Positions 63,315-64,000 of a stretch of 64,000 nucleotides of DNA are shown here, in pieces. The notes below the pieces were generated by a model. That model made no database searches. It was not told the DNA's origin and saw only the letters and a list, made by a program, of their open reading frames with translations. Location: positions 4,981,001 through 5,045,000 of the forward strand of contig NZ_JAAMNH020000001.1 in assembly GCF_011065935.2 (NCBI RefSeq). Direction: 5' to 3'. How positions within the stretch are numbered: the stretch's first letter is position 1; each line of letters begins with the position of its first letter. A program made the position numbers and the translations under genes. Source of the DNA: Clostridium estertheticum (GTDB taxonomy: Bacteria; Bacillota; Clostridia; Clostridiales; Clostridiaceae).

Positions 63315-64000
63315 TTACAGTATTTATTCATGCCATATATATAAGTTCCATATATCATAACTATTTAGTCTGTATCTAATTGTGTTCCACTTACTTTTCA
63401 ACACTTTTGCGTATTTATGTTTCACCTATTAATAATAGCTTAATAATAACAATTAATAAAACTGCTTATTACAACATAATTACTATTATGTTGCAGTGTT
63501 CATAGTCAACAGTCAGACCCTATCCTATATAAACTAAAATTGTTATTACCCTTAAAATCTTACTTTTCATATTCATCTGCAAAATAGAAATCTACTTATT
63601 GCCAATAGTGTTCATTCTACTTGATTTATGACTATGGTATGAATTACATTTTATATACTTTCTGGTATACTAAATACATGAATCTATATTTTTTTAAAAT
63701 TATATAAAATCTCTAAGGATTATTATTATAAAATTTCTTCCCCTTGTGCCTGTTTGAATTTCTATATGTTATAGGAAACTCCAATTTCTTAAAATATATA
63801 ATAGTGGTAAGTGTACAAAGTATAAACCCCTTGCTTATTTATCAAATTAAATAAGCAAGGGGTCTTATTTTAGTAATTTAAATTTGTTGAATATATTTAA
63901 AACTATGCTACGTCTAAGTTAGTTTTGATAATATGACATTTTTTAAAGAAAACCCAAGGCCATCCGTAACTTACATTTTTGGTGCATATTAATTTATATC
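63315..64000. other. Gene-less right end of window
   Basis: AT-rich, no credible gene. It holds a CAACATAAT/ATTATGTTG hairpin near 63472-63493, the 12-mer GTGTACAAAGTA (63811-63822) identical to the outer borders of element B, and a strong terminator hairpin (listed separately). No ATTAAAGTCTGTC-like site was found here. Confidence 0.5.
63826..63863. terminator. Strong bidirectional hairpin near window end
   Basis: Perfect 16 bp arms ACCCCTTGCTTATTTA / TAAATAAGCAAGGGGT with a 6-nt loop, then CTTATTTTA. No adjacent gene in the window; probably terminates transcription from beyond the right edge or isolates the element border. Confidence 0.75.

Overview
The window is AT-rich DNA of a spore-forming, anaerobic Clostridium-type Firmicute. 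This rests on low GC, strong purine-rich Shine-Dalgarno sites, SpoIIP, hydroxylamine reductase (Hcp), CD3324-type proteins and YesM/YesN-type regulators. Almost all genes are on the minus strand. I cannot name a species.

Region 1 (1-17.8 kb) is a catabolic regulon for high-mannose N-glycans. In transcription order on the minus strand it holds two LplB/YtcP-type permeases, a GH38 alpha-mannosidase, a solute-binding lipoprotein, a GH1 beta-glycosidase, a ROK sugar kinase and a GH85 endo-beta-N-acetylglucosaminidase cut by the window start. Next to it lie a YesM/YesN two-component pair and, on the plus strand, a YesL-like membrane protein and a GH125 exo-alpha-1,6-mannosidase; a second ROK kinase follows. 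Three cre-like boxes and a shared AATCAACTAG-type motif sit in front of its transcription units.

Region 2 (18-33 kb) is a loose array of single small genes: MazG-like, Hcp, GNAT, L,D-transpeptidase, histidine phosphatases, five NUDIX proteins counting one NUDIX-HD fusion, an LspA-like protein, VOC, 2H phosphoesterase, HIT and a pyrophosphatase-like protein. At least seven gene relics are scattered among them.

Region 3 (33-46 kb) has two parallel BlaI/M56 sensor loci. In each, the M56 (BlaR1/MecR1-type) membrane metallopeptidase is fused at its C-terminus to an enzyme-type extracellular domain, and the next gene encodes a stand-alone protein with the same domain. One locus uses SpoIIP (peptidoglycan amidase/endopeptidase); the other uses a phosphodiester glycosidase (NAGPA) domain. 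This BlaI - M56::X - X layout, seen twice with different X, is the most striking protein-level novelty. A decayed Tn554-like recombinase pair and a VOC gene lie between the loci. Two gene-free repeat elements (about 33.3-33.86 kb and 46.07-47.15 kb) carry arrays of about 20 bp end-binding-like sites reminiscent of Tn7-family transposon ends.

Region 4 (47-63 kb) is a Tn7-like transposition module (TnsA, TnsB, TnsC, TnsD/TniQ) with accessory genes. Downstream of tnsD is a three-gene unit: membrane protein, Clp-like AAA+ ATPase with a duplicated N-terminal domain, and a polytopic membrane protein. Upstream are a Hanks-type Ser/Thr kinase, a catalytic-domain-only tyrosine recombinase and a KAP-type P-loop NTPase. 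TnsA appears to lack its catalytic aspartate. The transposon boundaries were not resolved. Upstream of the KAP gene lies an apparent RNA gene, with its own promoter and terminator, in which the two halves of a tRNA-like acceptor/T-arm/D-arm domain occur in circularly permuted order.
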